From assembly GCF_001429785.1 (NCBI RefSeq), contig NZ_LMJF01000017.1:2586-66585 (forward strand): a DNA stretch of 64,000 bases, in the 5' to 3' direction. Origin of the DNA: Lysobacter sp. Root916 (GTDB lineage Bacteria > Pseudomonadota > Gammaproteobacteria > Xanthomonadales > Xanthomonadaceae). The notes under the pieces were generated by a model. It was not told the DNA's origin. It saw nothing but the letters and a program-made list of their open reading frames with translations, and did not search any database. Below are positions 22,601 through 31,460 of this stretch, piece after piece; the stretch's first letter is position 1; the number at the start of each line of letters is the position of its first letter. The position numbers were made by a program, and so were the translations under genes.

Positions 22601-23393
22601 CACCTACTTCCCCACGCACGAGGAGAACCGCTTCGCGCACGAAGGCGAAGTCGGACTGGCGCGCGAGTTCTTCCTCAAGCACCGCCCGCGCAATCTCGAG
22701 TTCCTGCTGCACAAGCGCTACGACTGGATGAACGCCTACCTCAAGCCCGGCCAGCGCGTGGTCGAGTTCGGCGCCGGCTCCGGCTTCAGCAAGGAATTCA
22801 TCCGCCACGACAATTTCCGCATCACCGACGTGGAGGCGCGGCCGTGGATCGACGACGTCGCCGACGCCATGGACCCGCCGTATCCGGACGGCTCGATCGA
22901 CGTGGCGGTGTTCAGCCACATGATCCACCACCTGCCCAATCCGGTGCGCTTCTTCCAGGTCATGCAGCGCAAGCTCGCGCCGGGCGGGCTGATCCTGATC
23001 CAGGACCTCAACACCTGCTTCCTGCTGCGCCTGGCCCTGCGCGCGATGCGCCACGAGGGCTGGTCCTACGACATCGACGTGTTCGACGAGAACGTGGTCG
23101 CCAACGATCCGCGCGATCCCTGGTCGGCCAACTGCGCGATCCCGCTGCTGTTGTTCCGCGACGAGGACGCGTTCCGCCGCCACCTGCCCGGCTTCGCGAT
23201 CGAACGCAACCAGCTCAACGAGTGCTTCGTGTTCCTGGTCTCCGGCGGCGTGGTGGTGCAGGCCAAGACCGTCGAGCTGCCGCGCTTCCTGCTCAAGCTG
23301 ATCGACGCCACCGACCGCGCCCTGGTCCGCTTGCTGCCGTCGGTATTCGCGATGGGCCGTTCGGTGGTGCTGAGGAAGATCGAAACGCCGTGA
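22587..23393 (+). CDS. Class I SAM-dependent methyltransferase
   Basis: This is a 268-residue methyltransferase of the Methyltransf_11 type. The SAM-binding motif I is VVEFGAGSGFSKEF near residue 53. An acidic motif II lies around ITDVEARPWIDD, and FSHMIHHLPNP plus KLAPGGLILIQD form the later core strands. The C-terminal 90 residues are hydrophobic and basic (FLLKLIDATDRALVRLLP), which may bring it to the membrane or a lipid-linked substrate. The ATG follows GGAGAG. It overlaps the next gene by four bases. The acceptor is unknown. In this operon it could methylate the activated unit or a glycan end. Confidence 0.85.
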   Translation: MVLPSTYFPTHEENRFAHEGEVGLAREFFLKHRPRNLEFLLHKRYDWMNAYLKPGQRVVEFGAGSGFSKEFIRHDNFRITDVEARPWIDDVADAMDPPYPDGSIDVAVFSHMIHHLPNPVRFFQVMQRKLAPGGLILIQDLNTCFLLRLALRAMRHEGWSYDIDVFDENVVANDPRDPWSANCAIPLLLFRDEDAFRRHLPGFAIERNQLNECFVFLVSGGVVVQAKTVELPRFLLKLIDATDRALVRLLPSVFAMGRSVVLRKIETP

Positions 23394-24109
23394 CCATCTC
23401 CCTGCGCCTGTCCCTGGTGATCCCCTGCTACAACGAAGCCCGCAACCTGCCGTTGCTGGTGGCGCGCCTGCGTCAGACCTTCGTGCGCGAGGACGTGGAA
23501 GCGATCCTGGTCGATAACGGCTCCACCGACGACACCCCGGCGGTGCTGGCCGAACTGCTGGACGGCGTCGAACGCATCCGCAGCGTCCGCGTGGAACGCA
23601 ACCAGGGTTACGGCTACGGCATCCTCGCCGGCCTGCGCGCCGCGCGCGGCCTGATCGTGGGCTGGACCCACGCCGACATGCAGACCGATCCGGCCGACGC
23701 GCTGGAGGGCCTGGCCCTGTTCGACGACCGCGACCCGGGCACGCTGTTCGTCAAAGGCCGCCGCTACGGCCGGCCGGTGGCGGACGTGGTCTTCACCGTC
23801 GGCATGTCGCTGTTCGAGACTCTGCTGCTGCGGCGCCGGCTGTGGGACATCAACGCCCAGCCGACCCTGTTCGCGCGCGCCTTCTTCGAACGCTGGCAGG
23901 CGCCGCCGCACGATTTCTCGCTGGACCTGTACGCCTACTACCAGGCCCGTCGCAGCGGCCTGCAAGTGCGCCGTTTCCGGGTGCGCTTCGGCGAGCGCGC
24001 CTACGGCAGCTCGCACTGGAACGTGAACTGGCGCGCCAAGGCGCGCTTCATCCGCCGCACCGTGGATTTCAGCCTGCGCCTGCGCAAAGACCTCTCGCAC
24101 CCCGCATGA
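23390..24109 (+). CDS. Family 2 glycosyltransferase, polyprenyl-phosphate sugar synthase type
   Basis: This 239-residue GT-A enzyme starts at a GTG that shares GTGA with the methyltransferase stop. The motifs are LSLVIPCYNEARNL at the N-terminus, ILVDNGSTDDTP, NQGYGYGILAG and WTHADMQTDP, the last two matching the dolichol-phosphate-mannose synthase / GtrB subgroup. There is no C-terminal membrane helix, so the transferase is probably peripheral. The expected reaction is transfer of a sugar from a nucleotide donor to undecaprenyl phosphate, which would give a lipid-linked donor for the two membrane transferases encoded downstream. The sugar is not predictable. Confidence 0.85.
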   Translation: MTISLRLSLVIPCYNEARNLPLLVARLRQTFVREDVEAILVDNGSTDDTPAVLAELLDGVERIRSVRVERNQGYGYGILAGLRAARGLIVGWTHADMQTDPADALEGLALFDDRDPGTLFVKGRRYGRPVADVVFTVGMSLFETLLLRRRLWDINAQPTLFARAFFERWQAPPHDFSLDLYAYYQARRSGLQVRRFRVRFGERAYGSSHWNVNWRAKARFIRRTVDFSLRLRKDLSHPA

Positions 24110-24693
24110 TCATCGTCCGCCACCGCCGCAACACCCGCGCGGAACTGCGCGCGACCTCGCCGGAGTTCGGGATCGAGCTCGATCTGCGCAGCCGCGGCGA
24201 CGCCATCATCATCCACCACGACGCCTTCGCCGACGGCGAGGATTTCGAGGACTGGCTGGACGACTACCGCCATCGCCTGCTGATCCTCAACGTCAAGGAG
24301 GAGGGCCTGGAGGACCGCCTGATCGCGCTGATGCGCGAGCGCGGCATCCAGGACTGGTTCTTCCTGGACCAGTCCTTCCCGTTCCTGGTCCGCACCGCCG
24401 CGCGCGGCGAATCGCGTTGCGCGGTGCGGGTGTCGGAGTACGAATCGATCGACACCGCGCTGTCGCTGGCCGGTCGGGTGGGCTGGGTCTGGGTCGATTG
24501 CTTCACCCGCTTTCCGCTGGATCGCGCCCAGGCCGATCGCCTGCGCGCGGCCGGCTTCCGCCTGTGCCTGGTCTCGCCGGAACTGCAGGGCCGCAACGCC
24601 GCCCAGGGCATCGCCGAGTTGCGCGAGCGGCTCGCGCGCGACGGCATCGCCGTGGACGCGGTCTGCACCAAGGAGACCGAACTTTGGCGATGA
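24106..24693 (+). CDS. Short GDPD/PI-PLC-like TIM-barrel protein
   Basis: This 195-residue protein overlaps both neighbours by four bases (ATGA each time). The N-terminus keeps the catalytic layout of glycerophosphodiester phosphodiesterases: His6-Arg7 and Asn9-Thr10, then E24-L-D26, then His37-His38-Asp39. The rest alternates strands and helices (LLILNVKEEG, IQDWFFLDQS, GWVWVDCFTRFP, FRLCLVSPELQG) as expected for a small barrel. It is shorter than usual members (240-300 residues) and has no signal peptide, so it would act in the cytoplasm. Members normally cut glycerol phosphodiesters. Here it may hydrolyse or transfer a phosphodiester-linked group made by the operon. Function is inferred only from the active-site pattern. 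Confidence 0.7.
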   Translation: MIIVRHRRNTRAELRATSPEFGIELDLRSRGDAIIIHHDAFADGEDFEDWLDDYRHRLLILNVKEEGLEDRLIALMRERGIQDWFFLDQSFPFLVRTAARGESRCAVRVSEYESIDTALSLAGRVGWVWVDCFTRFPLDRAQADRLRAAGFRLCLVSPELQGRNAAQGIAELRERLARDGIAVDAVCTKETELWR

Positions 24694-26786
24694 GTCTGGC
24701 GCGGCTGTGGCGAGACCCGATGCTGCGGACCTGGGAGTTCCGCGCCGGCCTGTTGCTGCGCGCGGCGCTGATCGTGCTGCTGGTGCCGAAGATTCAGCAG
24801 CAGTGGTTCCTGCCGTTCCTGGATCACGCGATCCGCTTTCCCAGTCTGGATCCGTGGTCCAGCTTCCTCGCCGCCGGCGGCACGCCGCTGGCCTATCCCT
24901 ACGGCCCGGTGATGCTGCTCGCGCACGCGCCGGGCAGCGTGCTGGGCTGGCTGGTCGACGCCGCCACCGGCAGCGCCGCCTACACCGGCATCGGCTTCCG
25001 CCTGGGTCTGCTCGGCGCCGACCTGGCCTGCCTGCTGCTGTTGCGGCGGCTGCTGCCGACCGAGCGCCCGCGCATGCTGCTGTGGCTGTACTGGTGGTCG
25101 CCGATCGTGCTGTTCGTGACCTATTGGAACGGCCAGACCGACATCGTGCCGATCGCCTTGCTGCTGCTGTCGCTGCTGTTGATCCGACGCTATCGTCCGG
25201 TGGCCTCCGGCGCCGCGCTCGGATTGGCGCTGGCGGCCAAGCTCAGCATGGGCCTGGCCGCGCCTTTCATCGGCATCTACCTGTGGCGCAACAAGCGCCT
25301 GCGTTCGATGTTGGCGCCGTTCGCGCTGGCCTGCGCGGTGCTGGCGACGCTGCTGACGCTGCCCTGGCTGGCGTCGTCCGGCTTCGTGAGCATGGTGTTC
25401 GGCTCGCGCGAATTCGGGCGCGTGTTCGACCTGGCCCTGCCGCTGGGCGAGGAACTCAAGCTCTACCTGACCCCTACCCTGTACCTGCTGGCGGCCTACG
25501 CGGCCTGGCGTTTCCGCCGCATCAGTTTCGAACTGCTGATCGCCAGCACCGGCCTCTCGTTTTTCCTGGTCGTGCTGGGCACGCCGGCGCCGCCGGGCTG
25601 GTACCTGTGGCTGGTGCCGTTCCTGGTCGCGCACCAGCTGCAGGGCGATCGCAGCGCGCGCGTGCTGGCCGGCGGTTTCTCGCTGCTGCTGATCGCGATG
25701 CACGTGTTCATTTCCAGCGGCGCCAGCGCGCCCCTGCTGGGCTGGGATCCGGCACCGGCGATCGCGACGGTGGCCGCGCGCATCACCCCGCACGTGCACT
25801 CGCTGTGGATGACCCTGATGGTGGCGTCGGGCCTGGTGCTGATCGTGCAGATGTTGCGCGAACGCGTCGGCCGCAACGACTACTACCGCATCGCCCAGAA
25901 GCCGCTGGCGTTGGGTATCGCCGGCGATTCGGGCTCCGGCAAGGACACCCTGAGCCGCGCCCTGGCCGGCGTGTTCGGCGACCACTCGGTGGTGCACGTA
26001 TCGGGCGACGATTACCACATCTGGGACCGCTACGCGCCGATGTGGAAGGGCCTGACCCATCTCAATCCGCGCGCCAACGACCTGCAACGCTTCGGCAACG
26101 ACGTGCTGGCGCTGATGGACGGCAAGGCCATCGTCTGCCGCCGCTACGATCACAGCGCCGGGCGCTTCGAGAAGCCGACCCTGCTGGCCAAGAACGACGT
26201 GATCATCGCCTCGGGCCTGCACGCATTGCACTTCCCGCGCCTGCGCCGGCGCTACGACGTCAGCGTGTTCCTGGACGTGGACGAATCGCTGCGCCGGGCC
26301 TGGAAGATCCACCGCGACGTGCATCAGCGCGGCCACGACCTGGCCGCGGTCACCGGCTCGCTGGAGCGGCGCGCGCCGGATTCGCAACGCTACATCCATC
26401 CGCAGAAGGCGGTCGCCAGCCTGGTGCTGCGCCTGCAACCGGTCAACCCGCAGCAACTCGAGCGCGGCATCCCGCCCGATCAGGTGCGCCTGAAGCTGGT
26501 CGCGCTGATCCGCAACGGCACTTATCACGAGCGCGTGGCGCGGATCCTGATCGGCGTGTGCGGCCTGCACCTGGACGTGCAGCTGGCCGACGACTCGGGC
26601 GAAGTCGAGATGGAGATCGAAGGCGACGTGGTCGCCGAGGACATCGCCCTGGCCGCGCGCAGTCTGGTGCCCGGCCTGCAGGAGATGTTGGACATCCGTC
26701 CCCAATGGGAGGACGGCATGAGCGGGATCATGCAGTTGCTGGTCCTGGTGCACACCGAAGAAGCCCTGAAGAACCGAATCCAATGA
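24690..26786 (+). CDS. Fusion of a GT-C-like membrane protein and a uridine-kinase-like P-loop kinase
   Basis: This is a 698-residue two-part protein. Residues 20-395 contain about ten hydrophobic helices in the style of GT-C / mannosyltransferase-like integral membrane transferases, with SLDPWSSF and an acidic NGQTD loop between helices. Residues 405-698 form a cytoplasmic kinase of the uridine kinase / phosphoribulokinase fold: the Walker A motif GDSGSGKDT lies at 412-420, then VSGDDYHIWDRY, then VIIASGLHAL and VFLDVDESLRR. ATG at 24690 shares ATGA with the preceding gene, and the stop shares ATGA with the HAD gene. Linking a membrane transferase to a small-molecule kinase in one chain is unusual. 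The kinase may phosphorylate the building block near the site of lipid-linked transfer. A continuous frame and matching codon usage argue against a sequencing-error fusion. Confidence 0.8.
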   Translation: MSLARLWRDPMLRTWEFRAGLLLRAALIVLLVPKIQQQWFLPFLDHAIRFPSLDPWSSFLAAGGTPLAYPYGPVMLLAHAPGSVLGWLVDAATGSAAYTGIGFRLGLLGADLACLLLLRRLLPTERPRMLLWLYWWSPIVLFVTYWNGQTDIVPIALLLLSLLLIRRYRPVASGAALGLALAAKLSMGLAAPFIGIYLWRNKRLRSMLAPFALACAVLATLLTLPWLASSGFVSMVFGSREFGRVFDLALPLGEELKLYLTPTLYLLAAYAAWRFRRISFELLIASTGLSFFLVVLGTPAPPGWYLWLVPFLVAHQLQGDRSARVLAGGFSLLLIAMHVFISSGASAPLLGWDPAPAIATVAARITPHVHSLWMTLMVASGLVLIVQMLRERVGRNDYYRIAQKPLALGIAGDSGSGKDTLSRALAGVFGDHSVVHVSGDDYHIWDRYAPMWKGLTHLNPRANDLQRFGNDVLALMDGKAIVCRRYDHSAGRFEKPTLLAKNDVIIASGLHALHFPRLRRRYDVSVFLDVDESLRRAWKIHRDVHQRGHDLAAVTGSLERRAPDSQRYIHPQKAVASLVLRLQPVNPQQLERGIPPDQVRLKLVALIRNGTYHERVARILIGVCGLHLDVQLADDSGEVEMEIEGDVVAEDIALAARSLVPGLQEMLDIRPQWEDGMSGIMQLLVLVHTEEALKNRIQ

Positions 26787-27547
26787 GCCTGAACATCCAC
26801 AACGCGGATACCGCCCTGCGCGCGCCGCAGGCGATCATCTTCGACACCGACAACACCCTCTACGCCTACGGTCACCCGCACGCCTGCGCGACCGTGGCCG
26901 CCGAGGAGAAGGCGGTGCGCCTGCTCGGTTGCGACGTCGCCGACGTGCGTCAGGCTTTCTCGCAGGCGCGATTGGAAGTGAAGCAGCGCCTGGGACGCAC
27001 CGCCAGCTCGCACAGCCGCCTGCTGTATTTCCAGCGCGGCATCGAGCTGCTCGGGCGCAAGACCCAGTTGGTGATCACGCTGGATCTGGAACAGACCTAC
27101 TGGCGCACCTTCCTCGCCCACTGCGAGCTGTTCCCGGGCGTGCGCGAGTTCCTGATGGCGCTGCGCAGCCGCGGCATCGGCACGGCGATCATCACCGACC
27201 TCACTTCGCAGATCCAATTCCGCAAGATCATCTACTTCGGCCTGGACGATTGCTTCGACTACGTGGTGACCTCGGAGGAGGCCGGCGCCGACAAGCCGCA
27301 GGAGGCGCCGTTCCAGCTGGCGATCGACAAGCTCGGCATCGATCCGGAGCGCATCTGGATGATCGGCGACGACCCGGCCAGCGACATCGCCGGCGCGCGC
27401 CGCTTCGGCATCACCACCCTGCTGCGCGTCGATCGCGCCCACAACGGCCATGCGCGCGAGTCGGCGCCGGACCTGGTGTTCGACGATTTCGAGGAACTCA
27501 GCCGCTACGTGTTCTCGGGCAAGGTCGAAGGCTGGGCCGCGCAATGA
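26783..27547 (+). CDS. HAD-superfamily hydrolase, probable sugar or polyol phosphatase
   Basis: This 254-residue haloacid dehalogenase-like protein keeps all four motifs: the nucleophile Asp21 and acid Asp23 in IIFDTDNTLY, the Thr/Ser motif IITDLTS, the lysine in EAGADKPQ, and GDDPASD as the magnesium-binding end. A helical cap (residues 35-110) lies between motifs I and II, as in C1-cap phosphatases. It overlaps the kinase-fusion gene by four bases. In heptose-type pathways a kinase, a HAD phosphatase and a nucleotidyltransferase act in sequence. The same trio here supports a similar activation route for an unknown compound. Confidence 0.87.
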   Translation: MSLNIHNADTALRAPQAIIFDTDNTLYAYGHPHACATVAAEEKAVRLLGCDVADVRQAFSQARLEVKQRLGRTASSHSRLLYFQRGIELLGRKTQLVITLDLEQTYWRTFLAHCELFPGVREFLMALRSRGIGTAIITDLTSQIQFRKIIYFGLDDCFDYVVTSEEAGADKPQEAPFQLAIDKLGIDPERIWMIGDDPASDIAGARRFGITTLLRVDRAHNGHARESAPDLVFDDFEELSRYVFSGKVEGWAAQ

Positions 27548-27600
27548 ACGCCGCACGCCTTCGCTCGCGCCGCACCGTCCTTCGGAGCCAGACCGCATGA
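27544..27600 (+). other. 18-residue mini-ORF bridging the HAD and GT87 genes
   Basis: The ATG at 27544 overlaps the HAD stop (ATGA), and the TGA at 27598 overlaps the GT87 start (ATGA). The short frame encodes the very basic peptide MNAARLRSRRTVLRSQTA. The arrangement repeats the mini-ORF between NRPS modules 2 and 3. Translational relay is possible. Confidence 0.3.
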
Positions 27601-29123
27601 ACCTCGCCGCGCACCGGATTTCCAGCGAACGCTGGGTCGTCGCCGCCCTGTCGAGCCTGCTGCTGGCGACCCTGCCCGCGGTGGCGGTGGGCGCGTATGT
27701 GCCCACCGCGTTCGCGCCCAGCGTTGCGCTGGCGATCGCGCTGGCTTTGGCGGTGTTCGCCACGCCCTGGCTCGCGCGCCGGCTGCCCGGCGAATGGGAC
27801 GGCCTGCGCCGCGCGCATCCGATCTGGAGCGCGCTGTGGCTGCTGATCGCGCTGGCCGCGATCGCGCGCACCGCCGGCGTCGCCTTGTTCATGCTCGATC
27901 CGGCCCAGGCCCAGGCCTCGGCCTACTGGTTCGACGAGTTCTACGTGCGCCACAACTGTTTCTCCGGCATGTGGAAGGCCGCCGGCCTGGCCGCGCAGGG
28001 CGTGCCCAACCTCTACGATCCCGAGCACTACGGCGGCATGGAAGGCCGCTTCAAGCTCGACGACTTCCTCTACCTGCCGCAGTTCCTGATCCTGCCGCGC
28101 GCCGGCCTCGCGGTGAGCGACGGCTTCCTCGAACTGCGCGCATTGTGGTTCGCGATCGAAGGCGCGGTGCTGGCGGCGAGCGTGTTCGTGCTGGGCCGCT
28201 GGATCGGCGGCGCGGCCGGGCGCCGCATCGCCTTGCTGATGCCCGCGCTGTGGCTGAGCACGCCGGTGCTGCTGACCTTGCAGCTGGGCAATTTCCAGAT
28301 CGCGGCGATCGCGATGTCGCTGCTGGCGATGATGCTGTTCTGGCGCGGCCGCCCGATCGCCGGCGGCGCCCTGCTCGGCTTCGCCGTGTTCAAGCTGTTT
28401 CCCGGCCTGCTCGGCCTGTACCTGCTGGCCGCGCGGCGCTGGCGCGAGGCGGCGTGGACGATCGCGTTCGCGGCGTTGTACAGCGTGATCGCGCTGCTCT
28501 GGCTGGGCACCGCGCCCTTCGAAGCCTTCTTCCAGTTCCAGGCGCCGCGCATTCTCAGCAACGAATCCTGGGCCTTCCTGTGGCTGGACGGGCTGGAGCC
28601 GGTGGTGGCGATCAACGATTCGGTGCCGGGCCTGACCCTGAAGCTGGAGCTGCTGGGCGTGGGCGGCATGACGCCGGCGGTGGAGAAAGCGGTGTCCTGG
28701 GTCTGGACGCTGGCGGTGTTCGCGCTGGCGATCTTCGCCGCGCGCCGCGCGTCGAGAATGTCGCGGCTGGAACTGGTCTCGACCTGGCTGGCGCTGCTGG
28801 CGCTGGCCGCCTACCGCAGCCCTTTCGTGCCCGACCACAACGGCCTGTTCGCGCCGATCTGGCTGTGGCTGCTGGTCGCCGCGGGCAGCCGCCTGCAGCC
28901 GCCGCGCATCGTCGCGCTGGCCATCGCCTACCTCGCGCTGAGCGCGGTGCTGCCATTCGGCGGCATGCCGCTGCCCGAACTGATGGGCCGTCTGGCGCTG
29001 TCCACCTTCAGCCAGTTCGTCGCACTCGGCCTGTGCCTGTGGGTGGTGTTGCGCCGGCCGTCGGGCGAGGTCGACGCCACGCGCGCATCGGCAACGCCGT
29101 CGCCGGCGTTGTCGATGGGGTGA
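27597..29123 (+). CDS. GT87-like polytopic membrane glycosyltransferase
   Basis: This 508-residue integral membrane protein has about twelve hydrophobic helices and a GT-C fold pattern. An acidic motif in the first large loop (WFDEFYVRHNCFSGMW) sits where GT-C enzymes carry their catalytic acid. NLYDPEHYGG and the later FKLFPGLLGLYLLAARRW match the GT87/DUF2029 style of polyprenyl-phosphate-sugar-dependent transferases. The start has GGAG nine bases upstream and overlaps an 18-codon mini-ORF. It is the last gene of the operon, and its stop is eight bases from the convergent rtcA stop. The likely role is transfer of a lipid-linked sugar onto an envelope glycan on the periplasmic side. Acceptor and sugar are unknown. 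Confidence 0.78.
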   Translation: MNLAAHRISSERWVVAALSSLLLATLPAVAVGAYVPTAFAPSVALAIALALAVFATPWLARRLPGEWDGLRRAHPIWSALWLLIALAAIARTAGVALFMLDPAQAQASAYWFDEFYVRHNCFSGMWKAAGLAAQGVPNLYDPEHYGGMEGRFKLDDFLYLPQFLILPRAGLAVSDGFLELRALWFAIEGAVLAASVFVLGRWIGGAAGRRIALLMPALWLSTPVLLTLQLGNFQIAAIAMSLLAMMLFWRGRPIAGGALLGFAVFKLFPGLLGLYLLAARRWREAAWTIAFAALYSVIALLWLGTAPFEAFFQFQAPRILSNESWAFLWLDGLEPVVAINDSVPGLTLKLELLGVGGMTPAVEKAVSWVWTLAVFALAIFAARRASRMSRLELVSTWLALLALAAYRSPFVPDHNGLFAPIWLWLLVAAGSRLQPPRIVALAIAYLALSAVLPFGGMPLPELMGRLALSTFSQFVALGLCLWVVLRRPSGEVDATRASATPSPALSMG

Positions 29124-29131
29124 GGGCGCGA

Positions 29132-30151
29132 TCAGCTGGCAACCACCACCCGCCAGTGATCCGGCCCCAGCGCCTGCCAATCGATCTCCACCGGCAGGAA
29201 CTTCTCGATCAGGCGCGCGTTGCTGCTCAGGTGCTCGCTGATCGTGGTGGTGGTGAACTCGCCGCCACCGGCCAGGGCCATCGGCAGCAGCAGCTGATCG
29301 GCCAAGTGCTCGCCGACGCAGGCGGGCGAATCCAGATACGCGCGCACCTCGTCGGCGAGCTTGCGCGCGATGTCCTCGGCCATCACGCCGCGCTCGCCGT
29401 GACCGGTGAAGGTCTCGCAGTGCGCGGCATGGCGCACCTGCACGCTCAGCGCATTGCCCGGGCCGAGCGCCGGACGCACGCCGAGCAACTCCAGCTCGCT
29501 TTCGCCCAGTCCCAGGCGCTCGCCCAACACTTCCAGCTCACGGCGGCCGATGCTGGCCGACAGCGCCGACAGCAGCGCGGTCGCGCGCACCGACTCGCGC
29601 TCGCCGCGGGTATCGAACACGCGGCGCTGCAATTGGGCGCCACCGGCCACCGTCGCGTGGACGATGCCGCCGCCGGCCGGATAGAAGCCGTGGCGCTCCA
29701 GGCGTAGCGAAGCCTCCGCGCCGATCCGGCGCAGCGCCGGCAGATAGCTGTCGGCGATGAAGTCGGCGCTGGGCGCGAGCGGATTGTGGGTGCCGCCCTC
29801 CAGCACCAACCGCGACGCCGCGTCGCAGCTCCATAGCGCGGGCAACACCGTCTGCAGCACCAGCGTGGTCGAGCCTGCGGTGCCGGTGGCGAAGCGATAG
29901 TCGCCCGGCACGACCTGGCCCGGCTCGAAGCGCAGGCTGGTCGCGCCCAAATCGACGCCGTGCACGAAGGCGCGGCCGACGGTCGCGGCCGCGTTGACGG
30001 CGGTGAGGTGCTGGCGCATCAGGCCCGGGCGCGAACGCTTGGCGCGGATGTGCTGCATGCTGAAGCCGATGCCCGTGCATAGGCTCAGGCTCAGTGCGGT
30101 GCGCAGCAGTTGCCCGCCGCCCGCCGAGCCGTCCAGTTCGATCATGTCCAT
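29132..30151 (-). CDS. rtcA: RNA 3'-terminal phosphate cyclase
   Basis: RtcA converts RNA 3'-phosphate ends to 2',3'-cyclic phosphates using ATP. This 339-residue protein has the family start IELDGSAGGGQLLRTALSLS, the RPGLMRQHLTAV and GTAGSTTLVLQT blocks, and the C-terminal HLADQLLLPMAL containing the nucleotidylated histidine. ATG at 30151 is used, and an ATG six bases later is possible. It lies 82 bases after rtcB on the same strand, as in the E. coli rtcBA operon, and should share its sigma-54 promoter. Confidence 0.95.
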   Translation of the reverse strand: MDMIELDGSAGGGQLLRTALSLSLCTGIGFSMQHIRAKRSRPGLMRQHLTAVNAAATVGRAFVHGVDLGATSLRFEPGQVVPGDYRFATGTAGSTTLVLQTVLPALWSCDAASRLVLEGGTHNPLAPSADFIADSYLPALRRIGAEASLRLERHGFYPAGGGIVHATVAGGAQLQRRVFDTRGERESVRATALLSALSASIGRRELEVLGERLGLGESELELLGVRPALGPGNALSVQVRHAAHCETFTGHGERGVMAEDIARKLADEVRAYLDSPACVGEHLADQLLLPMALAGGGEFTTTTISEHLSSNARLIEKFLPVEIDWQALGPDHWRVVVAS

Positions 30152-30233
30152 TGCGAATTCCGAATAACGATGCGGACGGGGCCCGGCCCCGTCCGTTTCC
30201 ATGTAAATACCGCGTCGCCCGCGGGCGACGCGC

Positions 30234-31460
30234 TCAACCCTTGACGCACACCACCTGACGCAGCGTATGCACGACCTCGACCAGGTCGCTCTGCGCGGCC
30301 ATCACGGCTTCGATCGGCTTGTACGCGGCCGGCGACTCGTCGACCACCTCCGCGTCCTTGCGGCATTCCACGTGCGCGGTGGCCTTGACGTGGTCGGCCA
30401 CGCTGATCAGCTTGCGCGCCTGGGTACGGCTCATCACCCGGCCCGCGCCATGGCTGCAGCTATGGAAGCTGTCGGCATTGCCCAGGCCGCGCACGATGAA
30501 GCTCTTCGCACCCATGCTGCCGGGGATGATGCCCAACTCGCCCTTGCGCGCGCTCACCGCGCCCTTGCGGGTCACGAACACGTCCTTGCCGAAGTGCTGC
30601 TCGCGGTTGACGTAGTTGTGATGGCAGTTCACCGCCTCGGCCGCGGCCTCGAAAGGCTTGGCGATCACCCCACGCGCGGCCGCGACCACGTGCTGCATCA
30701 TGATCTCGCGATTGATGCGCGCATAACGCTGCGCCCAGTCGACCGCGAACACGTAGTCGGCGTAATGCTCGCTGCCCTCGGGCAGGTACGCCAAGTCCTG
30801 ATCAGGCAGGTTGATCATCCAGCGGCGCATGTCCTGCTTGGCCAGCTCGATGAAGTGGGTGCCGATCGCGTTGCCGACGCCGCGCGAGCCGGAGTGCAGC
30901 ATGAACCATACGCGCTGCTCCTCGTCCAGGCAGACCTCGACGAAATGGTTGCCGGTGCCCAGGGTTCCCAGATGGTTGAGGTTGTTGGTGTTCTTCAGGC
31001 GCGGATGGCGCTCGCAGATGCGCTGGAAATCGGCGACCAGCTGCGTCCAGCCCTCGATCGCGCGCTCGGGCGGATTCTGCCAGGCGCCCTTATCGCGCAC
31101 GCCGCGGCCGGCGGTGCGGCCGTGCGGCACCGCGCGCTCGATCGCGCTGCGCAGCCCGGCCAGGTCGTCCGGCAGGTCGCTCGCGGTCAGGCTGGTGCGC
31201 GCGGCGATCATGCCGCAGCCGATGTCGACGCCGACCGCGGCCGGCACGATCGCGCCGATGGTCGGCACCACCGAACCCACGGTCGCGCCCTTGCCCAGAT
31301 GCACGTCCGGCATCACCGCGATCCAGCGGTGGATGAAGGGCAGCTTGGCGATGTTCTGCAACTGCTGGCGCGCCTCGTCCTCCAGCGGCACGCCGCGGGT
31401 CCACAGCTTGATCGGGGCGGAGCCGGGCTCCTGGATGACGTCGTAATTCTGGGTGCTCAT
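30234..31460 (-). CDS. rtcB: RNA-splicing ligase RtcB
   Basis: RtcB joins RNA 2',3'-cyclic phosphate or 3'-phosphate ends to 5'-hydroxyl ends with GTP and manganese. At 408 residues the protein matches the size I remember for the E. coli enzyme. Manganese ligands and active-site blocks are seen in MPDVHLGKGATVGSV, GVDIGCGM, LGTLGTGNHF, VNCHHNYVN and SCSHGAGRVMSR, the last carrying the histidine that is guanylylated. ATG at 31460 follows GAAGG, and a GTG nine bases earlier is possible. It is transcribed away from rtcR, with a sigma-54 promoter about 170 bases upstream. Confidence 0.97.
   Translation of the reverse strand: MSTQNYDVIQEPGSAPIKLWTRGVPLEDEARQQLQNIAKLPFIHRWIAVMPDVHLGKGATVGSVVPTIGAIVPAAVGVDIGCGMIAARTSLTASDLPDDLAGLRSAIERAVPHGRTAGRGVRDKGAWQNPPERAIEGWTQLVADFQRICERHPRLKNTNNLNHLGTLGTGNHFVEVCLDEEQRVWFMLHSGSRGVGNAIGTHFIELAKQDMRRWMINLPDQDLAYLPEGSEHYADYVFAVDWAQRYARINREIMMQHVVAAARGVIAKPFEAAAEAVNCHHNYVNREQHFGKDVFVTRKGAVSARKGELGIIPGSMGAKSFIVRGLGNADSFHSCSHGAGRVMSRTQARKLISVADHVKATAHVECRKDAEVVDESPAAYKPIEAVMAAQSDLVEVVHTLRQVVCVKG

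Noticed and set aside
24264-26783. Long minus-strand open frame opposite the GT-C-kinase gene
   Set aside because: Its Gln/Arg/His-rich translation has no motif, and the plus-strand frame has membrane helices and a Walker A motif with coupled neighbours.
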